DNA of 64,000 nucleotides, from NCBI GenBank assembly GCA_019745565.1, contig JAIESW010000029.1, positions 151,144 through 215,143 of the forward strand, in the 5' to 3' direction. The DNA is from Burkholderiales bacterium (GTDB lineage: Bacteria > Pseudomonadota > Gammaproteobacteria > Burkholderiales > Ga0077523). The translations under genes and the position numbers were made by a program. The notes beneath the pieces were generated by a model. It saw nothing but the letters and a program-made list of their open reading frames with translations, was not told the origin of the DNA and made no database searches. This document shows, piece after piece, positions 9,378 to 18,198 of the stretch (its first letter is position 1; every line of letters starts with the position of its first letter).

Positions 9378-10403
9378 ATGGTCGAAGGGTGGGATGGCGG
9401 CGACGCGAGGGCATTGCGATCGTTGGCGAGCGTGATGGGCCGCTGCACGGTCTCGATCCTCGCATCGATTGCGATCCTGTTGCCGGCGCAATCGACCGCC
9501 AACGCGCAAGCGCTGCCCGATCCCATTCGTGTGATCGTTCCCGTGGCCGCGGGCAGCAGTCTCGACGCCCGAGCGCGAGTCGTCGCCGATGCGCTGGGCA
9601 AGCGATTGCAGCACCGCGTGATCGTCGAGAACAAGACCGGTGCCGGTGGCGTCGTGGGGACGCTGTTCGTCGCGCGCGCGAAGCCGGACGGCGCCACGCT
9701 GCTTTTCACCAACAGCGCCCACGCCATCAGCGCGCACCTGCAGCGCGACCCCGGCTATGACCCGGTCCGCGATTTCACCCCGATCGCCTCGGTCTACGAG
9801 AGCGGCATGGTCCTGGTGGTGCATCCCGACCTGCATGTGTCGTCGGTGAAGGAACTCGTGGCACTCGGCAAGGCCAAGGGCGACGCGCTCAACTACGGGT
9901 CTAGCGGCACCGGCAGTCTCCCGCACCTCGGCATGGAAGTGTTCAAGCGCGCCGCCGGGCTCTCGTTCGCCCACGTGCCGTACAAGGGCGACAGCCAGGC
10001 CCTGGCCGATGTCCTGCCGGGACGCGTGCCGATGATGATCGCCGGCTATCCGGCATCCGCGCCGTCGGTCCAGGCCGGTACGCTGAAGGCGCTCGCCGTC
10101 ACGAGCCCCAGCCGCGCGTCGGTCTTTCCGGACGTTCCCACCATGGCGGAGGCCGGCTATCCGGATGCTACCGTGAACGTCTGGACCGGCTTCTTCGCCC
10201 CCGCGAGAATGCCGCAGGCGCTGGTGGATCTTCTGCATCGGGAGGTCAATGCCGCAGTGGCGACCGCGCCCGTGCAGGAGCATTTCGCCGCGACCGGCGC
10301 GCGCTCCATGGTCATGACGCCAGCCGCGTTCGGCGCCTTCGTCGCTCAGGAGAACGCGCGTTACGCGAAGCTCGTGACCGAACTCAAGCTGAAGGAAGAA
10401 TGA
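9378..10403 (+). CDS. Bug family (tripartite tricarboxylate) solute-binding receptor
   Basis: A 341-residue periplasmic solute receptor of the Bug/TctC type. A hydrophobic leader ends near residue 39 (TANAQA), then [20 protein letters not shown], the usual start of the first lobe; [16 protein letters not shown] and [19 protein letters not shown] are family signatures that line the ligand cleft. Bug receptors bind small carboxylates and related molecules, feeding a TctAB-type transporter or acting as sensors; no TctAB gene is in this window. Start 9378 follows GAGGAGG. The product extends somewhat before the signal core, so a start at the internal MGRCT methionine is also possible. Confidence 0.9.
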   Translation: MVEGWDGGDARALRSLASVMGRCTVSILASIAILLPAQSTANAQALPDPIRVIVPVAAGSSLDARARVVADALGKRLQHRVIVENKTGAGGVVGTLFVARAKPDGATLLFTNSAHAISAHLQRDPGYDPVRDFTPIASVYESGMVLVVHPDLHVSSVKELVALGKAKGDALNYGSSGTGSLPHLGMEVFKRAAGLSFAHVPYKGDSQALADVLPGRVPMMIAGYPASAPSVQAGTLKALAVTSPSRASVFPDVPTMAEAGYPDATVNVWTGFFAPARMPQALVDLLHREVNAAVATAPVQEHFAATGARSMVMTPAAFGAFVAQENARYAKLVTELKLKEE

Positions 10404-10431
10404 TGGACGTCGCAACGCCGGATCTGCCGCG

Positions 10432-11283
10432 GTGGTGAAGGCGAACGTATTGCGGAGCGGCGCCTTGTCGGTGGTCGACTATCGCTGTGACGCCGGTCCC
10501 GCCGATCGTCCATTCGTCGAGTGTCATCGCGCGCATTCGCTTTCGTATGTGCGCCGGGGCAGCTTCGGCTACCGCACTCGCGGCAAGGATTTCGAGCTGG
10601 TTGCCGGTTCGATCCTCGTCGGCCATGCCGGTGACGAGTACGTGTGTACCCATCAGCACCACAGGTGCGGAGACGAGTGCCTTTCGTTCCAGCCGACCCC
10701 CGCATTTGTCGAGTCCGTCGGCGGAGGTCCGGAAGTCTGGCGTGTGGCCTGCGTGCCGCCGTTGCCGGAGCTGATGGTGCTGGGCGAGCTCGCACAGAGC
10801 GCTGCGGCGGGCGACTCCACTGTCGGTCTCGACGAGGCCGCTTTGTGGTTCACCCATCGCTTCGTGGAATGCGTCTCCGGGCGCGCAGCGAAGCCGCTGC
10901 GGGCGCAGGCGGCCGATCGACGCAGGGCCGTCGAAACTGCGCTGTGGCTCGACGAGAGCGCGGGTGAGGCGGTGGATCTGGACGCCATGGCGGGCCGCGC
11001 GGGGTTGAGTCCGTTCCATTTCCTACGCGTGTTCTCGAAGGTGCTCGGCGTGACGCCGCACCAGTATCTGGTGCGCGCCCGCTTGCGCCGGGCCGCACGG
11101 CTGCTGGCGGACGAGACGTTGCCGGTGACCGATGTGGCACTCGACGCGGGGTTCGCCGATCTCTCCAATTTCGTGCGGACGTTTCGTCGCGCGGCCGGCG
11201 TGTCGCCGCGGGAGTTCCGCCGGGCCTCCCGCGGGGAGCGCAAGATTCTCCAAGAAAGGGTCACGCACGCCGGTGCAAGATGA
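10432..11283 (+). CDS. AraC family transcriptional regulator
   Basis: A 283-residue regulator with an N-terminal cupin-like ligand domain and a C-terminal AraC helix-turn-helix pair ([22 protein letters not shown], then [29 protein letters not shown]). The start is not secure: the frame opens with tandem GTG codons at 10432 and 10435, and a tiny 11-codon frame begins at 10403 in the TGATG overlap with the Bug gene stop, which could couple translation. The VOC gene follows 24 bases downstream. An AraC gene next to a VOC gene is a common pairing, so it probably regulates that unit in response to a small ligand. Confidence 0.85.
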   Translation: MVKANVLRSGALSVVDYRCDAGPADRPFVECHRAHSLSYVRRGSFGYRTRGKDFELVAGSILVGHAGDEYVCTHQHHRCGDECLSFQPTPAFVESVGGGPEVWRVACVPPLPELMVLGELAQSAAAGDSTVGLDEAALWFTHRFVECVSGRAAKPLRAQAADRRRAVETALWLDESAGEAVDLDAMAGRAGLSPFHFLRVFSKVLGVTPHQYLVRARLRRAARLLADETLPVTDVALDAGFADLSNFVRTFRRAAGVSPREFRRASRGERKILQERVTHAGAR

Positions 11284-11307
11284 TCTCCCCTGAATGAGGA
11301 GATCGTC

Positions 11308-11676
11308 ATGTACGACCATATCGGCTTGAAGGTGAAGGACCTGGATGTGGCGGTGCGCTTCTACGAGGCGGCGCTGAGTGCGCTCGGACACGTCGTCGGT
11401 TCGCGCGAGGGGTCCTACGCGGGGATAGGGCCCAAGGATGAACCGGGCCTGTGGCTCTATCGCGCGCAAGGCGCGACCGGACCCGGCGTGCACGTGGCGT
11501 TCCGGGCGAAGGATCGCGCGGCCGTGGATCTGTTCCACCGTAGCGGTCTCGCTGCCGGCGGCAAGGACAACGGCGAACCCGGCCTGCGCGCGGACTACAG
11601 CCCGACGTACTACGCGGCATTCCTGATCGACCCGGACGGCAACAACGTGGAGGCCGTCTGCATGGCGGCGAAGTAG
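11308..11676 (+). CDS. VOC family (glyoxalase/bleomycin-resistance-like) protein
   Basis: A 122-residue single-module vicinal oxygen chelate protein. MYDHIGLKVKDLDVAVRFYEAAL gives the first beta-alpha unit with metal-ligand candidate His4. The C-terminal AAFLIDPDGNNVEAVCM carries the usual Glu ligand. Two modules make an active site, so a dimer is expected. Start 11308 follows GAGGAG. It lies directly downstream of the AraC gene and is probably co-transcribed. A second, similar VOC gene occurs at 20035-20409; both share the AAGG-DNG-PG-R segment. Substrate is unknown. Confidence 0.87.
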   Translation: MYDHIGLKVKDLDVAVRFYEAALSALGHVVGSREGSYAGIGPKDEPGLWLYRAQGATGPGVHVAFRAKDRAAVDLFHRSGLAAGGKDNGEPGLRADYSPTYYAAFLIDPDGNNVEAVCMAAK

Positions 11677-11686
11677 CCGGACTGCT

Positions 11687-11863
11687 GCCCCCATCCCGGC
11701 CTTCCCCCACCGATGGTGGGGGAAGGAGAGGAGTGCGACGATCGATGAGGCCGATCGTCGGAGATTAGGACGGCCCCCATCCCAACCTTCCCCCAGCGAA
11801 GCTGGGGGAAGGGGTGTACGTCCCCTCCCCCGGCTGCGCCGGGGGAGGGCCAGGGAGGGGGCA
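11687..11863. repeat. REP-like palindromes, one single and one double unit
   Basis: A single unit at 11687-11727 (core CCCCCACCGATGGTGGGGG) is followed by a double unit at 11773-11863: cores CCCCCAGCGAAGCTGGGGG and CCCCCGGCTGCGCCGGGGG, with outer blocks GCCCCCATCCC and GGGAGGGGGCA. They occupy the 279-base gap between the VOC gene and the membrane-anchored hydrolase. No promoter was identified in the remaining bases. Confidence 0.85.
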
Positions 11864-11955
11864 GCACGCGCGCGTTGCTTCAAGTCGGGACTACCCGATC
11901 GCTCCGCACCCGGTGAGAATGACGGCACCATGGTGCCGTCCACGGCTCGATCGAG

Positions 11956-13410
11956 ATGAAACGCGTCGCCTTCTGGGTGTTGAAGCGCGGTCTCCTGCTG
12001 ATCGCGGTATTCATTGCCGGTGGCCTTGCCCTGCGCGCCTGGAATTCCCTCGGCGGCCCGCAGCTCGAACCGTGGCACACGTATGTCCCTGAGGAGCTGA
12101 GCGAGGCCGAACTCGATCGCTCGACCTGGGCTGACTACATCGAAGCGGAAAACCGCCTGTACGAGCTCATGAAGCAGGCCGTCACCCGTCGCCTCAAGCC
12201 GGAAGACCGCGTCCCGCACAACCGCTACTACGAGGGCAGCGCCGTGTATCCGGCGCACTTTGCGCAGGACTGGAACCGGTCGTTCGTGCTCGAACCGAAG
12301 GGCGAGCCGGCCGGTGTCGTGCTGCTGCTGCACGGGCTCACCGATTCGCCCTACACCGTGCGGCACCTCGCCGCGCACTATCGCGACCGGGGCTACGTCG
12401 CGCTGGCCATGCGCCTGCCGGCCCACGGCACGGTGCCGGCAGCGCTGACGCGCGTTCAGTGGGAAGACGGACTTGCCGCCACGCGCATGGCGGTGCGCGA
12501 GGCGCGGCGTCGCGTCGGCGCGCCCAAGCCGTTCCACATGGTGGGTTACTCGACCGGCGGCGCGCTGACGCTCAAGTACACGCTGGATGCGCTTAAGGAC
12601 GAACGGCTCGCCCGGCCGGACCGGATCGTCCTGCTATCGCCGATGATCGGTGTCTCCGCCTTCGCGCGGTTCGCGGGTTTCGCCGGGTGGCCTGCCGTGC
12701 TCCCGGCGTTCGCGAAAACCGCGTGGCTCGATCTGCTGCCGGAGTACAACCCGTTCAAGTACAACTCGTTCCCGGTCAACGCGGCGGTGCAGTCGCATCG
12801 GCTGAGCACCACGCTGCAGGCGGAGCTGGCGCAGGCATCGCGCGAGAACCGGCTGAGCAAGCTGCCCCCGATCCTGACGTTCCAGTCGGCCGTGGACGAT
12901 ACGGTCAGCGTCGCGGCGGTGATCAGCGCTTTGTACGGCATGGTGCCCGCGAACGGCAGCGAGCTGGTGCTGTTCGACCTCAACCGGTCCGTGGATTTCG
13001 GACTCCTGGTGAAGCCCGGGATCACCGACCCCCTGGTTCGACTGCTGCCGCCTGCGCCGCGCCGGTACGGCATCTCCGTCGTGACCAATGCCGATGCGAA
13101 CACCGACGCCGTCATCGAGCGTCGCATGGCGGCCGGTACGGCCGAGGAGACGCGCCGGCCGCTGCCGCTCGCTTTCCCCAGGGAGGTCTATTCGCTCTCG
13201 CACATCGCGGTGCCGTTTCCGACGACCGACGCGCTCTACGGCCTGCAGCCCGACCTCGCGGAGAACTACGGCATCCGGCTGGGCGTCCGCGGTCTGCGCG
13301 GCGAGCGGGGCGTGCTGGTGGTGGATGCGGCCTCGCTGCTGCGCCTCGGCTGCAATCCGTTCTATCCGTACCTGATCGAACGCATCGCCGCGGCGATCGA
13401 CGGTCGCTGA
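11956..13410 (+). CDS. membrane-anchored alpha/beta hydrolase
   Basis: A 484-residue protein with one N-terminal membrane helix (about residues 10-28, after the basic MKRVAFWVLKR), which would leave the catalytic domain in the periplasm. The hydrolase domain starts near residue 118: LLLHGLTDSP oxyanion loop (His126-Gly127), LPAHGT, then the nucleophile elbow GYSTGG with Ser199. Later the segment FQSAVDDTVS is the likely acid and the HIAVPF region near residue 415 the likely catalytic His. It resembles lysophospholipase/esterase-type hydrolases but is longer than the minimal family by about 170 residues. Substrate unknown. It stands alone after a repeat cluster. Confidence 0.8.
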   Translation: MKRVAFWVLKRGLLLIAVFIAGGLALRAWNSLGGPQLEPWHTYVPEELSEAELDRSTWADYIEAENRLYELMKQAVTRRLKPEDRVPHNRYYEGSAVYPAHFAQDWNRSFVLEPKGEPAGVVLLLHGLTDSPYTVRHLAAHYRDRGYVALAMRLPAHGTVPAALTRVQWEDGLAATRMAVREARRRVGAPKPFHMVGYSTGGALTLKYTLDALKDERLARPDRIVLLSPMIGVSAFARFAGFAGWPAVLPAFAKTAWLDLLPEYNPFKYNSFPVNAAVQSHRLSTTLQAELAQASRENRLSKLPPILTFQSAVDDTVSVAAVISALYGMVPANGSELVLFDLNRSVDFGLLVKPGITDPLVRLLPPAPRRYGISVVTNADANTDAVIERRMAAGTAEETRRPLPLAFPREVYSLSHIAVPFPTTDALYGLQPDLAENYGIRLGVRGLRGERGVLVVDAASLLRLGCNPFYPYLIERIAAAIDGR

Positions 13411-13522
13411 CCGGTGCGCCACGCTTGAGACGGGAGGGACGGCGAGAGTAATCTCACGGAGCCGTCGCGACCCGGTGAAATGCTCATCGCATGAACGTCC
13501 GCGGCGATGACGCCAAGGGGGG

Positions 13523-14503
13523 ATGGCCATGAGATTCCGGAAACTGTTCCTGCTCGCCTGCTGCCTTGTGTTGCCGTTCGCAGTCCACGCCGAAGCCCCG
13601 AAGATGACCGTCATCGAGATCAACGACCACCTGACCGCGTTCTACACCGGGCGCGACGAGAGCATTCCGCGCTACAGCCCCGACTACAACTGGGTGGATG
13701 ATGGTGCGATGAAACTCGGCATCGCCACCTATGCGATCCATCGCGGCGACGAAGCCATCGTCTACGACACCTTCACGTCGACCGAGCAGGCCCAGTGGGT
13801 GCGCGACTACCTCGCGCAGAAGGGGATCCGGCGCTTCACCGTGGTGCTGAGCCACTGGCATCCGGATCATGTGGGCGGCAACGCCGCCTACACCGACAGC
13901 CATATCCTCGCGCCGGACGTCGGCCGGCAGCTGATGGAGAAGCTCAAGGACAAGATCGAGCAGGGTGAGGCCTTCGGTCCGCCGGGGATCAAGCCGCTGG
14001 TCCTGCCCGATCTCGCGTTCCGCAAGCGGGCCGACCTCTACCTGGGCGACCTCAAGATCGAGCTGCACAACGTCAACATCCACAGCCCCGACAGCCTGGT
14101 GATCCTGATCCCCTCCGACCGCCTGCTGCTTGCCGGCGACACCCTGGAGGACACGGTGACCTTCATGGTGGAGTTCGGCGATCTCGCCGAGCACGTGAAG
14201 AACCTGAAGAAGATGCGGACCATGGAGTTCGACCGCATCTATCCCAACCATGGCGACCCGGACGTGATCGCGGCTGGCGGGTACGACAAGACGCTGATCG
14301 ACGCCACCGTCGACTACATCACCAAGATGCTGCAGCGGGCCAAGAGCAAGAGCTACCTGGAAGGCACCCTGGAGGAGTACATCGGCGGCTCCATGAAGAA
14401 GCGCTGGGTCACGCTGTACGAACCCTATCGGGACGTGCACCGCGACAACCTGAAGGGCGTGTACGAGTACTACAAGAAGCGGAAGCTTCCGGTCGTCGAG
14501 TAG
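13523..14503 (+). CDS. exported metallo-beta-lactamase-fold hydrolase
   Basis: A 326-residue MBL-fold protein with a cleavable leader (hydrophobic residues 8-20, VHA-EAP). The metal motif HWHPDH is at residues 111-116, and downstream ligands are in IYPNHGDPD. Family members at this length include subclass B3-like lactamase relatives and glyoxalase-II-like hydrolases. The C-terminal tail (residues 250-326) is helical and charged, unlike short lactamases, so antibiotic hydrolysis should not be assumed. ATG codons at 13523 and 13529 are both usable; a GGGGG stretch precedes them. It converges on the aldehyde dehydrogenase gene across a strong inverted repeat. Confidence 0.85.
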   Translation: MAMRFRKLFLLACCLVLPFAVHAEAPKMTVIEINDHLTAFYTGRDESIPRYSPDYNWVDDGAMKLGIATYAIHRGDEAIVYDTFTSTEQAQWVRDYLAQKGIRRFTVVLSHWHPDHVGGNAAYTDSHILAPDVGRQLMEKLKDKIEQGEAFGPPGIKPLVLPDLAFRKRADLYLGDLKIELHNVNIHSPDSLVILIPSDRLLLAGDTLEDTVTFMVEFGDLAEHVKNLKKMRTMEFDRIYPNHGDPDVIAAGGYDKTLIDATVDYITKMLQRAKSKSYLEGTLEEYIGGSMKKRWVTLYEPYRDVHRDNLKGVYEYYKKRKLPVVE

Positions 14504-14533
14504 CCGGTTTGGCCGGCGAAGGCTGGAAAGCCA

Positions 14534-14599
14534 TCAACGCGGCGGACGCCCAACGGCAAACGCCTTTGTTTTTGCCTTACGCCGCGTCCGCCGCGTTGA
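14534..14599. terminator. bidirectional terminator-like inverted repeat
   Basis: Perfect 16-bp arms at 14534-14549 (TCAACGCGGCGGACGC) and 14584-14599, with a smaller inner inverted repeat GGCAAA/TTTGCC in the loop. It sits exactly between the convergent MBL and aldehyde dehydrogenase genes. A T-rich stretch (TTTGTTTTTG) lies in the loop rather than after the stem, so classical intrinsic termination is uncertain; it may mainly block read-through or protect 3' ends. Confidence 0.6.
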
Positions 14600-14621
14600 G
14601 CGCTTTTCCTTTCACTCCCCG

Positions 14622-15989
14622 TTACGCCTGACGCAGATGCCAGGCCTTCGGCCGCGTGAAGGTCTCGATGCCGTAGGTGGACAGGGTCAGTCCGACGCCC
14701 GAATGACCGACGCCCGACCACGGCAGGCGCGGGCTCACGCGATCGCAGCAGTTCCAGTACACCGAGCCCGCATTGACTTGCGCGAGCAGGCGCTGCGCGC
14801 GCGCTTCGTCCTTCGTGTACACGCCGGCCGTCAGGCCGTAGGCCGTGTCGTTCATCAGCTTCACCGCCTCGTCGTCCCCGGAGACCTTCTGGATGCCGAT
14901 GATCGGACCGAAGCTCTCCTCACGCATCACTTCCATCGAGTGGTTCACGTTCGAGAACACCGTCGGCTCGAACCAGTTGCCGGCACCGGGAATGCGCTTG
15001 CCGCCGGCCAGCAGCTTCGCGCCCTTCGCCTGGGCATCGGCCACCTGCCGCTCCAGCACGGCGAGCTGCGGTGCGCGCGTGAGCGGGCCGATGTAGCTGC
15101 CGGGCTCCGTGGGCTTGCCGATCTTGAAGCCCTTCACTTCCTTCACGAATGCATCGACGAAGGCGTCGTGGATCTTCTCGTGCACGTAGATGCGTTCCAC
15201 CGAGCAGCAGCTCTGGCCGGTGTTGTACATGGCACCGTCGGCGAGCGAGCCGACCGCGGCCTGGATGTCCACGTCCTCGCAGACGTAGCTCGGGTCCTTG
15301 CCGCCCAGTTCCAGTTGCAGCTTGATCAAGCGTCCGGCCACGGCTTCGGCGATCTTCTTCCCCGTGGCGTAGGAGCCGGTGAAGAACACGCCGTCGATGG
15401 GTTGGGCCAGCAGCGCGGCGCCCACGGCACCGCCGCCGACCAGGACAGTGAAGATGTCCTTCGGCACGCCGGCTTCGTGCAGCAGGCGCGCGATCTCGAG
15501 GCCGGTCAACGTGGCGAATTCGGAGGGCTTGTACAACACCGCATTGCCGGTGAGCAGGGCAGGCACGAACACGTTCGCGCCGACGAACCACGGGTAGTTC
15601 CACGCCGAGATGTTGGCGATGACGCCGAGCGGCGTGTGCGAAATGCGCTCGCGCATCCCGGCGTCGTCGAACACGGTGCGCGGCGCAAGCGTTTGCTCGG
15701 TCTCGGCCAGGAAGAAATCGATGCGACCCAACAGGCCGTTCAGTTCGTTCTTGGATTGCTGCAGCGGCTTGCCCACTTCGGAGGTCTCGACGGCTGCCAG
15801 TTTGTCCAGATCGCGCACGACACCCTCACGGAACCTGCGCATGATCGCGAGTTTGTCCGAGAGCGCCACCGCGGCCCAGGCCGGTTGCGCGGCACGGGCG
15901 GCGCGGTACTTGGCCGCGACGGAATCGGCGGTGTCCTCCGGCAACTGGGTGATGGTGCTGCCGTCGGCGGGATTGGTGATGGTCAACAT
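14622..15989 (-). CDS. NAD(P)-dependent aldehyde dehydrogenase
   Basis: A 455-residue aldehyde dehydrogenase that oxidises an aldehyde to the acid. Motifs: NISAWNYPWF near residue 126, nucleotide loop FFTGSYATGKK, base Glu in LELGGKDPSY (about residue 228) and catalytic Cys261/262 in GQSCCS. It is the last of four colinear genes: glutamine-synthetase-like ligase, Fe-alcohol dehydrogenase, gamma-glutamyl hydrolase and this enzyme, only 22 bases after the hydrolase gene. In that setting the likely substrate is a gamma-glutamylamido-aldehyde (inference); it could also serve acetaldehyde from EutBC. Length and motifs are normal for the family. Confidence 0.9.
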   Translation of the reverse strand: MLTITNPADGSTITQLPEDTADSVAAKYRAARAAQPAWAAVALSDKLAIMRRFREGVVRDLDKLAAVETSEVGKPLQQSKNELNGLLGRIDFFLAETEQTLAPRTVFDDAGMRERISHTPLGVIANISAWNYPWFVGANVFVPALLTGNAVLYKPSEFATLTGLEIARLLHEAGVPKDIFTVLVGGGAVGAALLAQPIDGVFFTGSYATGKKIAEAVAGRLIKLQLELGGKDPSYVCEDVDIQAAVGSLADGAMYNTGQSCCSVERIYVHEKIHDAFVDAFVKEVKGFKIGKPTEPGSYIGPLTRAPQLAVLERQVADAQAKGAKLLAGGKRIPGAGNWFEPTVFSNVNHSMEVMREESFGPIIGIQKVSGDDEAVKLMNDTAYGLTAGVYTKDEARAQRLLAQVNAGSVYWNCCDRVSPRLPWSGVGHSGVGLTLSTYGIETFTRPKAWHLRQA

Positions 15990-16011
15990 CCGGAACAGCC
16001 TTTCGTGAAGA

Positions 16012-16833
16012 TCAGGAAGTGGAAACGGGGGCGCCCTGCTGCTTGCGTGCGCGGGCGGCCTCGAGGAAATCGTGGAGGATCGGCTTGCCCGACAGTTCCG
16101 CTTGCTGGCCGGAACTGTGGATCATGAATTCGGGATGCCATTGGATGCCGAAGACGTAACTCGGACCCCGCCAGCGGATCGCCTCGACGATGCCGTCGGG
16201 CACGCCGACAGCTTCCACGACGAGGTCCTTGCCGACGTCCTTCACCGCCTGGTGGTGGATCGAATTGATGGTGGCCTGCGTCACGCCGGGGTAGAGCTCG
16301 GCGAGATGGGTGCCGCGCACCAGGCTGATCGTGTGGAACTGCTGGTCGTACTTCACCGCGTTGCGATGCTCGATGGCTTCGGGCACCTGGGTTTCGATGT
16401 CCTGGTACAGCGAGCCACCCAAGGCGACGTTGATGAGTTGGCAGCCGCGGCAGATGCCGATCACTGGCTTGCCGTGGTCCACGAAGGCCTTGAAAAGATC
16501 CATCTCGTAGCGGTCGCGCACCGGGTCGCCCGACCATTCGGGCTTGAGCGGCGTCTCGCCGTAGGTCTGCGGCGAGAGATCGTTGCCGCCCTGCAGCACC
16601 AACCCGTCGAGGTGCTCGGCGTAGGCGTGCAGGCTCATCTCGCTGCGCTCGATCATGCCGGCGCTCTCGATGGCGGGGATCATCACCACCAGCACCTTGC
16701 GCGACATGACCCAGTGGGCCACGGACTGCTCCAGATAGTGCAGCGTCTTGGTGAAGACGCCACCCATGTCGAGTACCGGACTGATCGGGTGGTAGATCCG
16801 GGCGGATATGCCGATCAGCAAGCGGTCCTTCAT
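16012..16833 (-). CDS. class I glutamine-amidotransferase-like gamma-glutamyl hydrolase (PuuD-like)
   Basis: A 273-residue peptidase C26-type protein. The nucleophile Cys128 is in GICRGCQ and the His-Glu pair in IQWHPE near residue 241; LVLQGGNDLSPQ is the usual oxyanion region. Relatives such as PuuD cleave gamma-glutamyl amides (for example gamma-glutamyl-GABA) to glutamate plus the amine or amino acid. The ATG at 16833 overlaps the TGA of the Fe-alcohol dehydrogenase gene (TGATG); a GTG one codon earlier is also possible. Placed between the dehydrogenases it would release the end product of a gamma-glutamylation pathway, glycine if the input is ethanolamine (inference). Confidence 0.88.
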   Translation of the reverse strand: MKDRLLIGISARIYHPISPVLDMGGVFTKTLHYLEQSVAHWVMSRKVLVVMIPAIESAGMIERSEMSLHAYAEHLDGLVLQGGNDLSPQTYGETPLKPEWSGDPVRDRYEMDLFKAFVDHGKPVIGICRGCQLINVALGGSLYQDIETQVPEAIEHRNAVKYDQQFHTISLVRGTHLAELYPGVTQATINSIHHQAVKDVGKDLVVEAVGVPDGIVEAIRWRGPSYVFGIQWHPEFMIHSSGQQAELSGKPILHDFLEAARARKQQGAPVSTS

Positions 16834-17966
16834 CACATCGCCTGTTCGTAGAACCGTATGAAGTCCGCGCGCGTGCAGGGCCGCGGATTGGTCTGGCCTG
16901 CGATGTCCTTCTCCGCCACGGCCACCAGCGCCGGAATCTGCTCGCGCGTCACCTTCACTGCCGAAAGCGACGCCGGAATGCCGATGGATGCCTTGAACCG
17001 CTTCAGCCAGGGTACGAAATCGTCCGCGCCGGCCGCGCCGACGGCATGCGCCATTTCGGCGAACTTGTCGCGCGCGACTTCCAGGTTGAACTGCATCACC
17101 GGTTCGATCATCAGTGCGTTGGCAAGACCGTGGTGCAGGTCGGCAACGGTGGAGAGTGCGTGGGCACAGGCGTGCACGGCGCCGAGGTCCTTCTGGAATG
17201 CCACTGCACCCATGAGCGACGACATCATCATGTCGCCGCGCGCCTGAATGTTGCCGGGCTCACGCACCGCAACCGGCAGGGCGCGGGCGCCGATGCGCAT
17301 GCCTTCCAGAGCGATGCCGTCGCACATCGGGTGATAGGTGGGGCAGAGATAGGACTCGATGTTGTGCGTCATCGCATCCATGCCGGTCGCGGCGGTCACG
17401 TGGGCGGGCAGGGCGAGCGTGAGTTCGGGATCGGCGAATACCGCCTTGGCCAGCAGACGCGGCGAGAACACGATCCGCTTGATGTGCGTGTCGTCCTCCG
17501 ACACCACGCTCGAGCGGCCCACTTCGGAACCGGTGCCGCTGGTGGTCGGCAGCGCGACGAAGTAAGGCAGATCGCCGTCGATCGGTCGCACCTTCGGGTG
17601 ATCCCACACGTATTCCATGACGTCGCCTGCGTGCGTGGTCATCACGGCGACCACCTTCGCGACGTCCAGGCCGGCACCACCGCCGAAGCCGATGACGCAG
17701 TCGGCCCGGTGTGCGCGCGCAGCCGCGGCGCCTTCCATGACCTGAGCCCGCGTGGGGTTGCCGTAAACGTCGGAGAACACGGCGACATCGAGCCCGGCGC
17801 CGAGACCGCTGCGGAAGTCGGCCATGACGGGCAAGGCGGCGAGCCCCTTGTCCGTGACGATGATCGGGCGTTTGACGCCGGCTTCGCGCAGATGATCGCC
17901 GACCAGCTTGCGCGCGCCGGGGCCGAATTGGATGGTGGTGGGGAAACCGAACTTGGTGATGGCCAT
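16833..17966 (-). CDS. iron-containing alcohol dehydrogenase
   Basis: A 377-residue group III (Fe-dependent) alcohol dehydrogenase. The nucleotide motif GFGGGAGLDVAKV, followed by PTTSGTGSEVGR, is diagnostic. Metal-ligand His residues lie in MDAMTHNIESYL and in the AHALSTVADLHHGLANALM helix. It would oxidise a primary alcohol with NAD(P). In the neighbouring ligase/hydrolase setting the natural candidate is the hydroxyl group of gamma-glutamylethanolamide (inference); a putrescine route would instead need an amine oxidase, and none is present. Its stop overlaps the start of the gamma-glutamyl hydrolase gene. The upstream gap holds a double REP-like repeat. Confidence 0.92.
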   Translation of the reverse strand: MAITKFGFPTTIQFGPGARKLVGDHLREAGVKRPIIVTDKGLAALPVMADFRSGLGAGLDVAVFSDVYGNPTRAQVMEGAAAARAHRADCVIGFGGGAGLDVAKVVAVMTTHAGDVMEYVWDHPKVRPIDGDLPYFVALPTTSGTGSEVGRSSVVSEDDTHIKRIVFSPRLLAKAVFADPELTLALPAHVTAATGMDAMTHNIESYLCPTYHPMCDGIALEGMRIGARALPVAVREPGNIQARGDMMMSSLMGAVAFQKDLGAVHACAHALSTVADLHHGLANALMIEPVMQFNLEVARDKFAEMAHAVGAAGADDFVPWLKRFKASIGIPASLSAVKVTREQIPALVAVAEKDIAGQTNPRPCTRADFIRFYEQAM

Positions 17967-18003
17967 GAGGGAAAGTTAACGAGATTGAGTGTGCTTGTAC
18001 TGC

Positions 18004-18094
18004 GCCCCCATCCCAACCTTCCCCCACCGAAGGTGGGGGAAGGGGTGTACATCCCCTCCCCCGGCTATGCCGGGGGAGGGTTAGGGTGGGGGCA
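18004..18094. repeat. REP-like palindrome pair
   Basis: Double unit with hairpin cores CCCCCACCGAAGGTGGGGG and CCCCCGGCTATGCCGGGGG, flanked by outer blocks GCCCCCATCCC and TTAGGGTGGGGGCA. It lies in the 232-base gap between the glutamine-synthetase-like gene and the Fe-alcohol dehydrogenase gene on the same strand, so it may modulate read-through in that unit. Confidence 0.85.
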
Positions 18095-18198
18095 TCGATG
18101 AAGACTGATAGCGAATCGACCAGCATAACGCACCGCCGTTCACACACCGCCGAACATGTACCGAAGGGCCCTGCACCCCACCAACCAGAGGTGACATC

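Noticed and set aside
13523..14503. Beta-lactamase resistance gene
   Set aside because: The MBL metal motif alone does not show antibiotic hydrolysis; the long charged C-terminus is unlike clinical enzymes.
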